The position numbers and the translations under genes are program-made. Below are positions 1 to 8,173 of a DNA stretch of 40,897 nt, in pieces. Source of the DNA: Clostridiales bacterium (GTDB lineage: Bacteria > Bacillota > Clostridia > Christensenellales > Borkfalkiaceae); NCBI GenBank assembly GCA_015055945.1, contig SVHH01000009.1, positions 1 to 40,897 of the forward strand. Direction: 5' to 3'. The notes below the pieces were generated by a model that saw nothing but the letters and a program-made list of their open reading frames with translations, was not told the origin of the DNA and searched no databases. Each line of letters starts with the position of its first letter. Within the stretch, counting starts at the first letter, position 1.

Positions 1-17
1 TGTCGGGAAAATAAATT

Positions 18-323
18 ATGAAAGCCCCGACCTTTCACAAGGAGGAAAATAATATAGAAAAGAAAATTAGAAACCAAGAACAAATCGTAAATGGAAGAAT
101 CTTTTACGAACGTGACGAGAATTGGAATTGTGTAAGAACTCGTGAAGTAAAAATTGGAAAAACTACCTATTATATAATTTCTCGTCAAAACCCAAACGCC
201 AAGACTTCGGCGTTTGATATAACCAAGAGATTGATTGAAAGTCAAGCGGAAAGTTTGACGGACGATTTATCTATAACAACAGAATCGCTTGAAGGTTGCA
301 ATTCGGGAGGTAAAAAACAATGA
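18..323 (+). CDS. TnpW-like transposon-encoded small protein
   Basis: A 101-residue protein of unknown biochemical role. Its middle (about residues 44-75, around REVKIGKTTYYI and ITKRLIE) resembles the TnpW family carried next to TnpX recombinases in Tn4451-type elements: a beta-hairpin-like IGxTTY block and then a short amphipathic helix. Its stop overlaps the start of the recombinase in an ATGA arrangement, so the two are translationally coupled. The ATG at 18 has only a weak ribosome site. A strong AAGGAGG lies inside the reading frame at about 40-46 with no ATG, GTG or TTG start suitably placed after it, so the true N-terminus is uncertain. The family match is from memory of the motif; no known catalytic motif is visible. 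Confidence 0.6.
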   Translation: MKAPTFHKEENNIEKKIRNQEQIVNGRIFYERDENWNCVRTREVKIGKTTYYIISRQNPNAKTSAFDITKRLIESQAESLTDDLSITTESLEGCNSGGKKQ

Positions 324-1990
324 ATTTGCAATCAAATAGAAAAATAAAACATTTAGAACAGCAGTACACAGCCCTTTATTGTCGTTTAAGCTCAGATGAT
401 GACCTTGAGGGCGATAGCAACAGTATCAAAAACCAAAAGTTATTGCTTTCGGACTATGCGAAAGAAAATAAGTTTAGGAATATTCGTTATTACATAGACG
501 ATGGATTTAGCGGTAGTAATTTTGAACGCCCTGCGTTTAAGCGTTTGCTTAACGACGTAGAAAACGGCGAAATTTCGACTGTTATCGTAAAAGATATGTC
601 AAGATTTGGACGTGACCATATACTCGTGGGCTATTACACCAAGTATTATTTCCCCGATGCAGACGTAAGGTTTATAGCAATCTTCGACCAAATGGATACG
701 GAAACAAACCCCGATGACGACATTATTCCGTTTAAGAACATCCTAAACGAAATGTACGCAAAAGATTGTAGTCGAAAGATTAAAGCCGTAAAACAAGCGA
801 AAGGTAATTCGGGCAAACATCTTACATCTATCCCACCTTTTGGCTATATGAAAAACCCCGAAAATAAGGAAAAATGGATAATAGAACCTATCGGTGCGGC
901 TGTCGTAAAAGAGATTTTTTCTCTTTGTATCAAAGGATACGGACCGACTCAAATTGCAAGACTTTTAACTGAACGCGGAATAGATACTCCCGTAGTTCAT
1001 TTTCACAAACTTAAACTGCCAACACCTTTCAAATTAAAAGAAGATTCTAATATATGGTGTTCGAAAACAGTTGCACAAATTCTTGAAAATGAACAGTACC
1101 TTGGACATACCATAAACTTTAAGACTTATAGGAAATCATATAAATCAAATAAGTTTTTAGTAAATCCGAAAGAAAAATGGGTAATTTTTGAAAACACGCA
1201 AGAAGCAATAATCGACCAAGAAACTTTTGATACTGTACAAAAAATCCGACAAGGAAAAAGGAGACCTACAAATATGGGCGAAATGAATATCTTATCAGGT
1301 ATGCTCTATTGTGCTGATTGTGGGAAGAAAATGTATCTTTGCCGTTGTACAACAACTAAACAAGCAGAATATTTTAATTGTTCTTCATATCGCAAGCAAC
1401 AGAAAAGAACTTGTACGTCACACCAAATTACGGCACACGCAGCGATGGCGTTGATTAAAAACGACTTGAAGTACACAATTAAGTTTGCAAACGAAAACAA
1501 AGAAGAGTTTATGAGTATTCTTAAAAATTGCTCGGATGCGAAAAGCAAACGAGAATTGGCATCGTATCTTGACGGTAAAGCAAATGCAGAAAAGCGCATA
1601 AAAGAACTTGATAAAATAATTCAAAGCCTTTATGAAGATAAGGTTGCAGAAAAAATTTCCGAAGAACGCTATATGAGAATGAGTGATAATTATGAAGCCG
1701 AACAAAAGGCGTTGACCGAAAGGCTCAACTACTTAAAGGCAGAAATAGAAAAAGCCAAAACCCAATATGGCAACATACAAAGGTTTATGGCTATCGTTAA
1801 AAAGTATAGCGATTTTGATGAGATAACACCTGAAATCTTGCGTTCTTTCGTGGACAAGGTGATTATTCACGAAAAAATAAAGGTTAATGGACACTATGTT
1901 CACACAATAGAAATTATTTACAACTGTGTCGGCGCGATTGATTTGCCTGACTTCGACAGATTTTTAAGAGAAGAAAACTATATAGTATGA
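320..1990 (+). CDS. Large serine recombinase (TnpX-like site-specific recombinase)
   Basis: A 556-residue large serine integrase expected to excise and insert the element through a phosphoserine DNA intermediate. The N-terminal resolvase domain has the YxRxS motif (YCRLSSDD, catalytic Ser24), then the DGFSG and KDMSRFGRD blocks. A recombinase domain follows at about residues 160-310. A zinc-ribbon has cysteine pairs near residue 331 (CADC) and near 353-364. A coiled-coil region (about 400-490) and a C-terminal DUF4368-type tail (SFVDKVIIHEKI) complete it. This matches TnpX-type recombinases, although it is shorter than TnpX of Tn4451 (about 700 residues). GGAGG precedes the start and the gene overlaps the TnpW-like gene by 4 bp. 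No disruption is seen, so the protein looks intact. Confidence 0.93.
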   Translation: MNLQSNRKIKHLEQQYTALYCRLSSDDDLEGDSNSIKNQKLLLSDYAKENKFRNIRYYIDDGFSGSNFERPAFKRLLNDVENGEISTVIVKDMSRFGRDHILVGYYTKYYFPDADVRFIAIFDQMDTETNPDDDIIPFKNILNEMYAKDCSRKIKAVKQAKGNSGKHLTSIPPFGYMKNPENKEKWIIEPIGAAVVKEIFSLCIKGYGPTQIARLLTERGIDTPVVHFHKLKLPTPFKLKEDSNIWCSKTVAQILENEQYLGHTINFKTYRKSYKSNKFLVNPKEKWVIFENTQEAIIDQETFDTVQKIRQGKRRPTNMGEMNILSGMLYCADCGKKMYLCRCTTTKQAEYFNCSSYRKQQKRTCTSHQITAHAAMALIKNDLKYTIKFANENKEEFMSILKNCSDAKSKRELASYLDGKANAEKRIKELDKIIQSLYEDKVAEKISEERYMRMSDNYEAEQKALTERLNYLKAEIEKAKTQYGNIQRFMAIVKKYSDFDEITPEILRSFVDKVIIHEKIKVNGHYVHTIEIIYNCVGAIDLPDFDRFLREENYIV

Positions 1991-1994
1991 GAAA

Positions 1995-2017
1995 AGGCGT
2001 GGCATCACGCCACGCCT
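1995..2017 (+). terminator. GC-rich hairpin after the recombinase gene
   Basis: A perfect 9-bp inverted repeat (AGGCGTGGC / GCCACGCCT) with a 5-nt loop starts 4 bases after the recombinase stop. It has no U-tract, so it may be a weak terminator, an RNA-stabilising 3' end or a recombinase-end structure. Confidence 0.5.
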
Positions 2018-2098
2018 AACTCTTCAAAAGGATAGCGCTTACAGTAAAATCCCTATGGGATAAACTATAATTAGTAACCGTTTTCTTTTTTTATATAT

Positions 2099-2998
2099 TT
2101 ATTCTTCTTTCTTATCTTTTAAGTTAAGAATAGTTATACCGCCGAGCACCAAAACTATACCCAAAATTTTGAACACGGTTACGCCTTCGCCCATAAAGGC
2201 TAAGCCTATTACCGTTGCGGTTATCGGGTCGAGCATCGCCATAACCGACACCGTGCCCACACTTAAATTCTTTAGTCCCGTTGAGTATAATATAAAGGGC
2301 ATTATCGTGCAAAGGATTACTAACCCTAACGCGTATCCCGCACCTTGCCAAGTGCCGAGAAGTGTAAAGTTGTTAAACAAGTTAGATGCAGGCACAACTA
2401 TAAACATCGCGAACAAAAATGAGTAAAAGTTGATAACCAAAGCGTCGTATTTTTTTGAAAGGCTTTTAGTAAACACGCTATAAAGCGCGTAACCTAAACC
2501 ACTTAGCACGCCGAAGATAACGCCTTCTAGCGAAACGCCGCTGTTGGTATCGAACACGCCCGAAACGCACGCAACGCCGACAAGTGCTAAAACTAGTGCG
2601 ATAATTTTCTTGACCGTAATCTTTTCTTTAAAGAATATTGCTGCAATTATAAGTACAAAAACTGGCGCAGTGTTAAGTAGTAGCGACGGCACGCTTGCCC
2701 CGCCCAAAATATGTATTGCTCTAAAATAGCAAAGGCTGAATACTGAAATGCCAAATGCGCCCGAACATATAAAAAGCAACAAATCTTTAGGCTGAACTTT
2801 TAATAATCTTGGATCTTTTATTAGGATAATAAAAAAGAGAAAAAGACTTGTGAAAATGCACCTTATACCGGCACAGTCTACCGACGAAAAGCCTACCCTT
2901 TTAAGCCCATCTACGAATATTGCTATTATGCCCCACAAGATGCCCGATAGTAGTACGAACACCGTGGATAGCCCTTTGCTTTCGCCAAGTTTTATCAC
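2099..2998 (-). CDS. EamA/DMT-family transporter
   Basis: A 299-residue inner-membrane protein of the drug/metabolite transporter superfamily with about ten hydrophobic segments arranged as two EamA repeats. Repeat one starts FVLLSGILWGIIAIF; repeat two starts GVIFGVLSGLGYALYSVF. Both have the short charged loops and the small-residue-rich helices typical of the family. The substrate cannot be told from sequence; members export metabolites or amino acids. The start is GTG with AGGGAG 9 bp upstream. The gene follows iscU at 73 bp on the same strand, without an obvious terminator between, so read-through from the isc operon is possible. No terminator is visible after its stop, where the mobile element begins. 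Confidence 0.88.
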   Translation of the reverse strand: MIKLGESKGLSTVFVLLSGILWGIIAIFVDGLKRVGFSSVDCAGIRCIFTSLFLFFIILIKDPRLLKVQPKDLLLFICSGAFGISVFSLCYFRAIHILGGASVPSLLLNTAPVFVLIIAAIFFKEKITVKKIIALVLALVGVACVSGVFDTNSGVSLEGVIFGVLSGLGYALYSVFTKSLSKKYDALVINFYSFLFAMFIVVPASNLFNNFTLLGTWQGAGYALGLVILCTIMPFILYSTGLKNLSVGTVSVMAMLDPITATVIGLAFMGEGVTVFKILGIVLVLGGITILNLKDKKEE

Positions 2999-3071
2999 AG
3001 ATTTTTCTCCCTGATATTTTATTTATTATTTTCGCTAAAGAGTAATTCAGCATAACGCCGCTTATTCGCGC

Positions 3072-3440
3072 TTAAGCCTTTTTGCTCATATAATCTTCAA
3101 TAGCCTTTTTGATTGCTTCTTCAGCGAGAACTGAGCAGTGAAGTTTTTGTGAAGGAAGTCCGCCTAAAACTTCAACGACGCGCTTGTTAGTAACTTTCAA
3201 CGCTTCTTCAACGGTCATACCTTTAATCATTTCAGTAGCGGTTGAACTGGTTGCAATAGCCGCTGCACAGCCGAAAGTTTTAAATTTTGCATCAACGATG
3301 ATATTGTTTTCAATCTTTAACGAGATTTGCATAATATCGCCGCAAGATGCGTTACCAACCGTGCCGATTCCATCGGGGTTTTCTATTTCGCCTACGTTTT
3401 TGGGGTTTTTGAAAACGTCCATTACTTTTTCGTTATACAT
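3072..3440 (-). CDS. iscU: Iron-sulfur cluster assembly scaffold, IscU/NifU N-terminal type
   Basis: A 122-residue scaffold on which Fe-S clusters are built from sulfur delivered by the cysteine desulfurase. The three ligand cysteines are present: Cys33 (NASCGD), Cys58 (FGCAAAIA) and Cys102 (KLHCSV), with the Asp after the first cysteine that is typical of the family. The start at 3440 is chosen because MYNEKVMD matches the family N-terminus and AGGAG lies just upstream. An in-frame ATG further upstream would add 14 unrelated residues. The gene overlaps the end of iscS by 8 bp, so translation is coupled. It is the last gene of iscR-iscS-iscU. The length is that of the NifU-like scaffolds of Clostridia. 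Confidence 0.95.
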   Translation of the reverse strand: MYNEKVMDVFKNPKNVGEIENPDGIGTVGNASCGDIMQISLKIENNIIVDAKFKTFGCAAAIATSSTATEMIKGMTVEEALKVTNKRVVEVLGGLPSQKLHCSVLAEEAIKKAIEDYMSKKA

Positions 3441-4620
3441 ACTTAATTTCTCCTTCTGCTTTGAATAAGGGCGACATTTCACGAAGTCTTTGAACTGACT
3501 CTTTAATTACGTCAACCGCATAATCAACTTCTTCTAAAGTGTTGTGTTTACCAAATGAAAATCTAATTGAGCCGTGTGCTAATTCTTCAGGAAGCCCTAA
3601 AGCGAGCAACACGTGTGATGGCTCTAATGAACCAGACGAGCACGCAGAGCCTGATGAAACTGAAATACCCGCTAAGTCAAGGCTAAACAAAATTGATTCG
3701 CCTTCAATAAACTTAAACGAGAAGTCCGCGTTTGCAGGAAGTCTTTTTTCTCTTGAGCCGTTGAGTTTTACGAAAGGAACTTCAGCAAGTACGCGTTCAA
3801 TAAAATGGTCGCGTAATTTGCTTACGTACTTAAAGTTTTCTTCCCTTTCTCTATCGGCAATCTTGAACGCTTCAGCAAAGCCCACTATCGCAGGAACGTT
3901 GGTAGTACCGCCGCGTTTCATTCTTTCTTGATGACCACCGGTTAAAATACTGTCAATCTTAAGTCCGTTTCTAACGTAAAGCGCACCGATGCCTTTAGGC
4001 CCGTAAATCTTATGTCCACTCATACTCATCATATCAACGCCAAGTTCTTTAACGTCGGTTTTAAGCACGCCAGCCGCTTGAACGGCATCAGTAAACATAA
4101 CTGCCCCTTTAGAGTGCGCAATTTCAGCAATTTCTTTGATAGGCTCGATAGTGCCCACTTCGTTATTAGCCATCATACAGCCAACGAAAATCGTATCGTC
4201 GCGAATAATGGTTTTTAAGTGTTCTAAATCCACCAAACCATCTTCATCCACTTTCATAAACTCGATTTCAAAGCCTTCTTTTTTGAGCGCTTTTGCAGTT
4301 GCAAGCATAGCAGCGTGTTCTATCGGGCTTATTATCATATGCTTGCCTTTATTCATATATGCGTGTGCAATACCGCGCATTGCCCAGTTATCGCTTTCCG
4401 TTCCGCCTGAAGTAAAATATACTTCGTTAGGTTTCGCGTTTATAATTTTAGCAATAGCATCCCTTGCTTCGTCCACCGCTTTAACAGATTCTCTGCCGTA
4501 AGCGTGCTGACTGTTAGGGTTGCCGAAAATTTCAGTAAAGTACGGCGTCATCTTTTCAAACGCTTCTTTGCAAAGAGGCGTTGTCGCCGCGTGGTCAAAA
4601 TAAATTGGCTTTTTTTCCAT
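3433..4620 (-). CDS. iscS: Cysteine desulfurase (IscS/NifS family)
   Basis: A 396-residue PLP enzyme that removes sulfur from L-cysteine and passes it as a persulfide to the scaffold protein. The fold-type I aminotransferase signature starts with YFDHAATTP. The PLP-binding lysine is Lys204 in MSGHKIYGPKG. The mobile-loop catalytic cysteine is Cys327 in SGSACSSGSLEPSH, the short-loop class I pattern. The ATG at 4620 has AGGAG 7 bp upstream; two in-frame TTG codons before it are less likely starts. The gene is the middle of iscR-iscS-iscU, 13 bp after iscR and overlapping iscU by 8 bp. The partner scaffold next door supports Fe-S assembly rather than a specialised thiolation role. Confidence 0.96.
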   Translation of the reverse strand: MEKKPIYFDHAATTPLCKEAFEKMTPYFTEIFGNPNSQHAYGRESVKAVDEARDAIAKIINAKPNEVYFTSGGTESDNWAMRGIAHAYMNKGKHMIISPIEHAAMLATAKALKKEGFEIEFMKVDEDGLVDLEHLKTIIRDDTIFVGCMMANNEVGTIEPIKEIAEIAHSKGAVMFTDAVQAAGVLKTDVKELGVDMMSMSGHKIYGPKGIGALYVRNGLKIDSILTGGHQERMKRGGTTNVPAIVGFAEAFKIADREREENFKYVSKLRDHFIERVLAEVPFVKLNGSREKRLPANADFSFKFIEGESILFSLDLAGISVSSGSACSSGSLEPSHVLLALGLPEELAHGSIRFSFGKHNTLEEVDYAVDVIKESVQRLREMSPLFKAEGEIKYV

Positions 4621-4633
4621 CAACAATCTCCTT

Positions 4634-5035
4634 TTAGTGTAATTCGCCTTTTATCATTTGTTCAATGGTCATTGAATCAAGCAGTTCGTTTATACCCTTA
4701 TGAAGTCTTTTCCAAACCCCAGCGGACGGGCAACACTTACACTTACTATCTTCTTTAACACACTCTATAATTTCCATATCGTCTTCTAACGCCCTAACGA
4801 TTTCACCCACTGTGATATCCTTTGGCGGACGGGCAAGAAAATACCCACCGCTTGCGCCGCGCGCTGCCGTTACGATATTTCTTCTAGAAAGCATACGCAT
4901 AATGCGCTCTAAATATTTGCCTGAAACTGAAACGTAACTCTCCAAAGTGCTTGCTGAAACTGGCGTGTCGGGATAGTTTAGCCCTAAAAAATGACAAGCC
5001 TTAAGCCCGTATTTTGTCTTGGACGATAATTTCAT
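4634..5035 (-). CDS. iscR: Rrf2-family transcriptional regulator (IscR-like)
   Basis: A 133-residue winged-helix regulator of the Rrf2 family, expected to sense Fe-S status and control the isc operon. The N-terminus MKLSSKTKYGLKA and the helix around SGKYLERIMRML are family hallmarks; the wing is ARGASGGYFLARPP. The cluster-binding zone has Cys92, Cys99, Cys101 and Cys102. IscR uses three cysteines at about 92, 98 and 104, so spacing is similar but not identical. The ATG has AGGAG 5 bp upstream. It is the first gene of iscR-iscS-iscU. An inverted repeat at the predicted transcription start is a likely self-operator. CymR-type function (cysteine metabolism) is the main alternative, but the operon favours IscR. 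Confidence 0.9.
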   Translation of the reverse strand: MKLSSKTKYGLKACHFLGLNYPDTPVSASTLESYVSVSGKYLERIMRMLSRRNIVTAARGASGGYFLARPPKDITVGEIVRALEDDMEIIECVKEDSKCKCCPSAGVWKRLHKGINELLDSMTIEQMIKGELH

Positions 5036-5045
5036 CTTTACTCCT

Positions 5046-5070
5046 AATTGCTACCTTTTTGGTTGCAATT
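5046..5070 (-). promoter_or_regulatory. Candidate operator inverted repeat at the iscR start
   Basis: Ten-base arms (AATTGCTACC and GGTTGCAATT, one mismatch) flank a TTTTT spacer and overlap the predicted transcription start of iscR (about 5066). The position suits repression by the encoded Rrf2 protein. It could also form an RNA hairpin in the leader. Confidence 0.45.
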
Positions 5071-5072
5071 AT

Positions 5073-5101
5073 ATTATATACTTCACACGGTATATTGTCA
5101 A
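5073..5101 (-). promoter_or_regulatory. Sigma-A promoter for iscRSU
   Basis: On the minus strand, -35 TTGACA (5101-5096), a 17-bp spacer and -10 TATAAT (5078-5073) form a perfect consensus promoter. The predicted leader is about 30 nt. Confidence 0.85.
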
Positions 5102-5148
5102 TTAAATTATAGGAGTAAAACACAAAAAAATAAGCATCATAAAAATTG

Positions 5149-5177
5149 TTGACAACGCATAAAAATAATGGTAAAAT
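5149..5177 (+). promoter_or_regulatory. Sigma-A promoter for the manganese riboswitch transcript
   Basis: -35 TTGACA (5149-5154), a 17-bp spacer and -10 TAAAAT (5172-5177). The predicted start, about 5184, lies just ahead of the riboswitch. It is divergent from the iscR promoter. Confidence 0.8.
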
Positions 5178-5182
5178 GATAT

Positions 5183-5320
5183 CAATCCGTAAGGGAGTAG
5201 TAACCGCGAAAGCGGAACAAGTCAACATCATGGCAAATCAAAACTGCCTGGCTTGTTTTAATTTACGAGACTTGCGTATAACTTTAACGGCTATACGGAG
5301 TTTTGTTTTTAAAGAGATTT
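5183..5320 (+). ncRNA. yybP-ykoY (manganese) riboswitch
   Basis: The 5' leader has the hallmarks of the yybP-ykoY class: a GGGAGTAG box at 5193-5200, a CCGC-GAAA-GCGG hairpin at 5204-5215, the GTCAACATCATGG block with its metal-binding loop, and a GAGACTTGCG segment opposite. A closing P1 helix pairs TCCGTA (5186-5191) with TACGGA (5294-5299). This class is known to bind Mn2+ and switch on Mn exporters and P-type ATPases. A U-tract terminator follows directly, so control is probably by antitermination. The 431-base gap between iscR and the ATPase gene is filled by this element, its flanking promoters and the terminator. Confidence 0.87.
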
Positions 5321-5356
5321 ATCCAAAGTAGCCTAAAAGTTACTTTGGATTTTTTT
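5321..5356 (+). terminator. Riboswitch expression-platform terminator
   Basis: Ten-bp stem ATCCAAAGTA / TACTTTGGAT (5321-5330 and 5341-5350) followed by seven T. It sits between the aptamer and the ATPase gene, where Mn2+ binding would decide read-through. Confidence 0.85.
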
Positions 5357-5405
5357 GTTTTAACCTTTTTATAACAAAAAATTTGGTTAAAAATTACTTT
5401 TATTA

Positions 5406-5435
5406 TTGACAAATATATTTTTTAATTGATATAAT
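5406..5435 (+). promoter_or_regulatory. Second promoter, downstream of the riboswitch terminator
   Basis: TTGACA (5406-5411), an 18-bp spacer and TATAAT (5430-5435) lie after the terminator. The predicted start at about 5442 gives a leader of about 25 nt without the riboswitch, so the ATPase can probably be made at a basal level independent of manganese. Confidence 0.65.
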
Positions 5436-5466
5436 TTAAAAACAATATATATAAAGGAGTACAAAA

Positions 5467-8160
5467 TTGATACCACACAATGAAAGTCAAGAAACAGTTT
5501 TGACAAACCTACAAGTTGATGCGGCAAGCGGTTTAACTTCTAGCCAAGTAGCCGAACGCAGAGAAAAGTACGGCGAGAACAAACTCAAAGAACAAAAGAA
5601 GAAAACAATGATTCAACGTTTCTTTGAACAGTTCCAAGATGCAATGATTATTATCTTGCTTATCGCTGCGGCAGTTTCTCTCGGCGTTGCCATCTACACC
5701 ACCGTTTCAACTGGACACTTTGACGTTGTTGAAATGATTGAACCTTTCCTTATTCTTGCAATCGTGTTGCTTAACGCTATTATGGGTGTTGCGCAAGAAA
5801 GCAAGGCGGAAAAAGCGCTTGAAGCGTTGAAGAATATGTCTGCTCCCCACGCTCGCGTTATTCGTGACGGCGTTGAAAAGATTATTATGTCAGCAGAACT
5901 CGTTCCTGGCGACATAATCAAACTTGAAGCAGGCGACTTCGTTCCCGCAGATGCAAGACTTATTAAGAGTGTAAACTTAAAATCAGAAGAATCAGCACTT
6001 ACTGGTGAATCAGTTCCGTCTGAAAAGTTCGCTGACGCTCAAGTTAAAGAAAAAGCACCTATCGGCGACAGAACTAACATGGTTTTCTCTGGTTGCTCTA
6101 TCACCTACGGTACTGCTATTGCAGTTGTTACCGCAACCGGTATGGATACCGAAATGGGTAAAATCGCTGGTATTTTGGCTAACGAAGAAGAATCTAAAAC
6201 GCCCTTACAAGAAAAACTTGCTAAACTCGGCAAAATGCTCGGTTTCTTAGTTCTTGGTATTTGTTTCGTAATGTTTGCCGTTCAACTTATTAGAGACGGT
6301 TTCTCATTTGATAACATCATCGGCGGATTTATGTCTGCTATCTCTTTAGCAGTTTCTGCTATCCCTGAAGGTTTACCCGCAGTTGTAACTATCGTTCTTT
6401 CAATCGGCGTTCAACGCATGGTTAAAAGAAACGCTATTATTAGAAAACTTCCCGCGGTTGAAACTCTCGGTAGCGCGTCTGTTATTTGCTCAGATAAAAC
6501 TGGTACTTTAACCCAAAACAGAATGACGCTTGTTAAGACTTACGTTGACGGTGGCGAAATTATTGACTTTAACGGTGCTGCTGAAGGTGAAACTTACAAA
6601 ATGCTTTGCTACGGTTCACTTTGCTGTGATGGTAAGGTTGTATTTGAAGACGGTGCTGAAAAGCACATCGGCGACCCCACTGAAACGGCTATCGTTCTCG
6701 CAGCGCACAAGGCTGGCGGCGTTCAAGACGAATTAAACTCTCAAAGCCCCAGAAAAGCAGAACTCCCCTTCGACTCTGACCGTAAACTTATGACAACGGT
6801 AAACGTTATCGACGGTAAAATCATCGCAATCGTTAAAGGTGCTTTCGACGTTATCGCTAAAAAGACTATTAAGGGTGATATTGAAAAGGCAAAGGTTGCT
6901 TGTGATGAAATGAGTTCAAACGCGCTCCGCGTTTTAGCAATTGCTTATAAAGAACTCAAAGAAGTTCCCGCTAACCCCACTTTTGAAGAACTTGAAAGTG
7001 AACTTACCTTCGTAGGTTTAGTTGGTATGATCGACCCGCCCAGACCCGAATGTAAAGTTGCGGTTGCTACTTGCCGTAAGGCTGGTATTAAGCCCGTTAT
7101 GATTACTGGCGACCACATCGTTACCGCTACTGCTATCGCTAAAGAACTCGGCATCTTCGTTGACGGCGACAAGGCTATCACTGGTGCTGAACTCGATGAA
7201 ATGAGCGATGAACAACTCGATAAAGAAGTTAGGAACATCTCCGTTTACGCGCGTGTATCACCCGAAAACAAGATTAGAATTGTTAAAGCATGGCAAAAGA
7301 AAGGCGAAGTTGTTTCAATGACTGGTGACGGCGTAAACGACGCACCCGCTCTAAAGGCTGCCGATATTGGTTGCGCTATGGGTATCACTGGTACGGACGT
7401 TGCTAAGGGTGCTGCTGATATGACTCTTACCGACGACAACTTTGCAACCATCGTTGAAGCGGTTAAAGAAGGCCGTGGTATTTTTGAAAACATTAAAAAG
7501 GTTGTTGGTTTCTTACTTTCAACTAACCTTGCTGAAGTTTTGGTAGTATTTATTTCAACCGTAATTTTAGGCTCGCTTATCCCCGAACTCGGCAACCCGT
7601 TCATTCCTATCCAACTTCTTTGGATTAACCTTGTAACCGACTCATTGCCAGCAATTGCACTCGGTAAAGAAGCAGTTGAAAGCGACGTTATGTTTAGAAA
7701 GCCCAATCCTAAGAACGAAAGTTTGTTTGCTCACGGCTTGGCTGCTAAGATTTTCTTAAACGGTATTCTTTTAACTATTACCACTTTGGTTGGTTACGTG
7801 CTCGGTGCTTACTTCATGCCCCACGAAGCAGGACATCTTAACCACGCAGCAGGTAGCACGATGGCGTTTATGATTTTGGCGTTAAGCCAACTCGTTCAAG
7901 CGCTCAATATGAGATCTTCACACTCACTCTTCAAAGTTGGTTTCTTCTCAAATGCTACTATGAATTTATCACTTCTTATCTGTACGGCACTCACTGCGGT
8001 TGTTATGTTTATCCCTGGTGTAAACAACGTATTTGATATGATGTATCTTGACTGGTGGTTATACCTTGTAGGTCTTGGTCTTTCACTCTTCCCCATACTC
8101 GTTATGGAAATTGCAAAGGCTGTTGGCTTTATCAAGCATCATCACCCTGTTAAAAAATAA
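5467..8160 (+). CDS. P-type cation ATPase (Ca2+/Mn2+ type IIA)
   Basis: An 897-residue membrane pump that uses ATP to move divalent cations, most likely out of the cell. An N-terminal cation-ATPase domain starts at about residue 10. The A-domain TGES is at 179, PEGLP in TM4 at 300, the phosphorylated Asp343 in DKTGTLT, the hinge TGDGVNDAP at 619, and NLVTD in TM6 at 721-725. PEGLP plus NxxTD is the ion-site pattern of SERCA/PMR1-like pumps, which carry Ca2+ and often Mn2+. The start is TTG with GGAG 7 bp upstream. The manganese riboswitch in front argues for Mn2+ as a physiological substrate, or for Mn-responsive regulation of a mixed pump. The length is normal for the family and no motif is missing. 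Confidence 0.94.
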   Translation: MIPHNESQETVLTNLQVDAASGLTSSQVAERREKYGENKLKEQKKKTMIQRFFEQFQDAMIIILLIAAAVSLGVAIYTTVSTGHFDVVEMIEPFLILAIVLLNAIMGVAQESKAEKALEALKNMSAPHARVIRDGVEKIIMSAELVPGDIIKLEAGDFVPADARLIKSVNLKSEESALTGESVPSEKFADAQVKEKAPIGDRTNMVFSGCSITYGTAIAVVTATGMDTEMGKIAGILANEEESKTPLQEKLAKLGKMLGFLVLGICFVMFAVQLIRDGFSFDNIIGGFMSAISLAVSAIPEGLPAVVTIVLSIGVQRMVKRNAIIRKLPAVETLGSASVICSDKTGTLTQNRMTLVKTYVDGGEIIDFNGAAEGETYKMLCYGSLCCDGKVVFEDGAEKHIGDPTETAIVLAAHKAGGVQDELNSQSPRKAELPFDSDRKLMTTVNVIDGKIIAIVKGAFDVIAKKTIKGDIEKAKVACDEMSSNALRVLAIAYKELKEVPANPTFEELESELTFVGLVGMIDPPRPECKVAVATCRKAGIKPVMITGDHIVTATAIAKELGIFVDGDKAITGAELDEMSDEQLDKEVRNISVYARVSPENKIRIVKAWQKKGEVVSMTGDGVNDAPALKAADIGCAMGITGTDVAKGAADMTLTDDNFATIVEAVKEGRGIFENIKKVVGFLLSTNLAEVLVVFISTVILGSLIPELGNPFIPIQLLWINLVTDSLPAIALGKEAVESDVMFRKPNPKNESLFAHGLAAKIFLNGILLTITTLVGYVLGAYFMPHEAGHLNHAAGSTMAFMILALSQLVQALNMRSSHSLFKVGFFSNATMNLSLLICTALTAVVMFIPGVNNVFDMMYLDWWLYLVGLGLSLFPILVMEIAKAVGFIKHHHPVKK

Positions 8161-8173
8161 TCTTAACTAAACT

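Larger units (their letters stand above)
1..2098 (+). mobile_element. Right end of a Tn4451-like integrative element (left end outside window)
   Basis: A TnpW-like gene and a large serine recombinase gene sit at the left edge and point the same way. They are followed by a GC-rich hairpin and then chromosomal-type genes on the opposite strand. In Tn4451-type elements the recombinase lies near one end, so the boundary probably falls between 2018 and 2098. The exact junction cannot be fixed, because the other end and an empty site are not visible. A short perfect inverted repeat at 2049-2061 (ATCCC-TAT-GGGAT) lies in the expected end zone. Element identity is inferred from the two proteins. Confidence 0.55.

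Noticed and set aside
3539-4501. Plus-strand open frames of 130 and 121 codons across iscS
   Set aside because: Both are antisense to clearly conserved cysteine desulfurase sequence and have no initiation signals.
7245-7706. Minus-strand open frame of 153 codons inside the P-type ATPase gene
   Set aside because: It lies wholly within a gene with all P-type motifs, has no ribosome site, and its translation is low-complexity Ser/Thr/Ile, typical of an antisense shadow.
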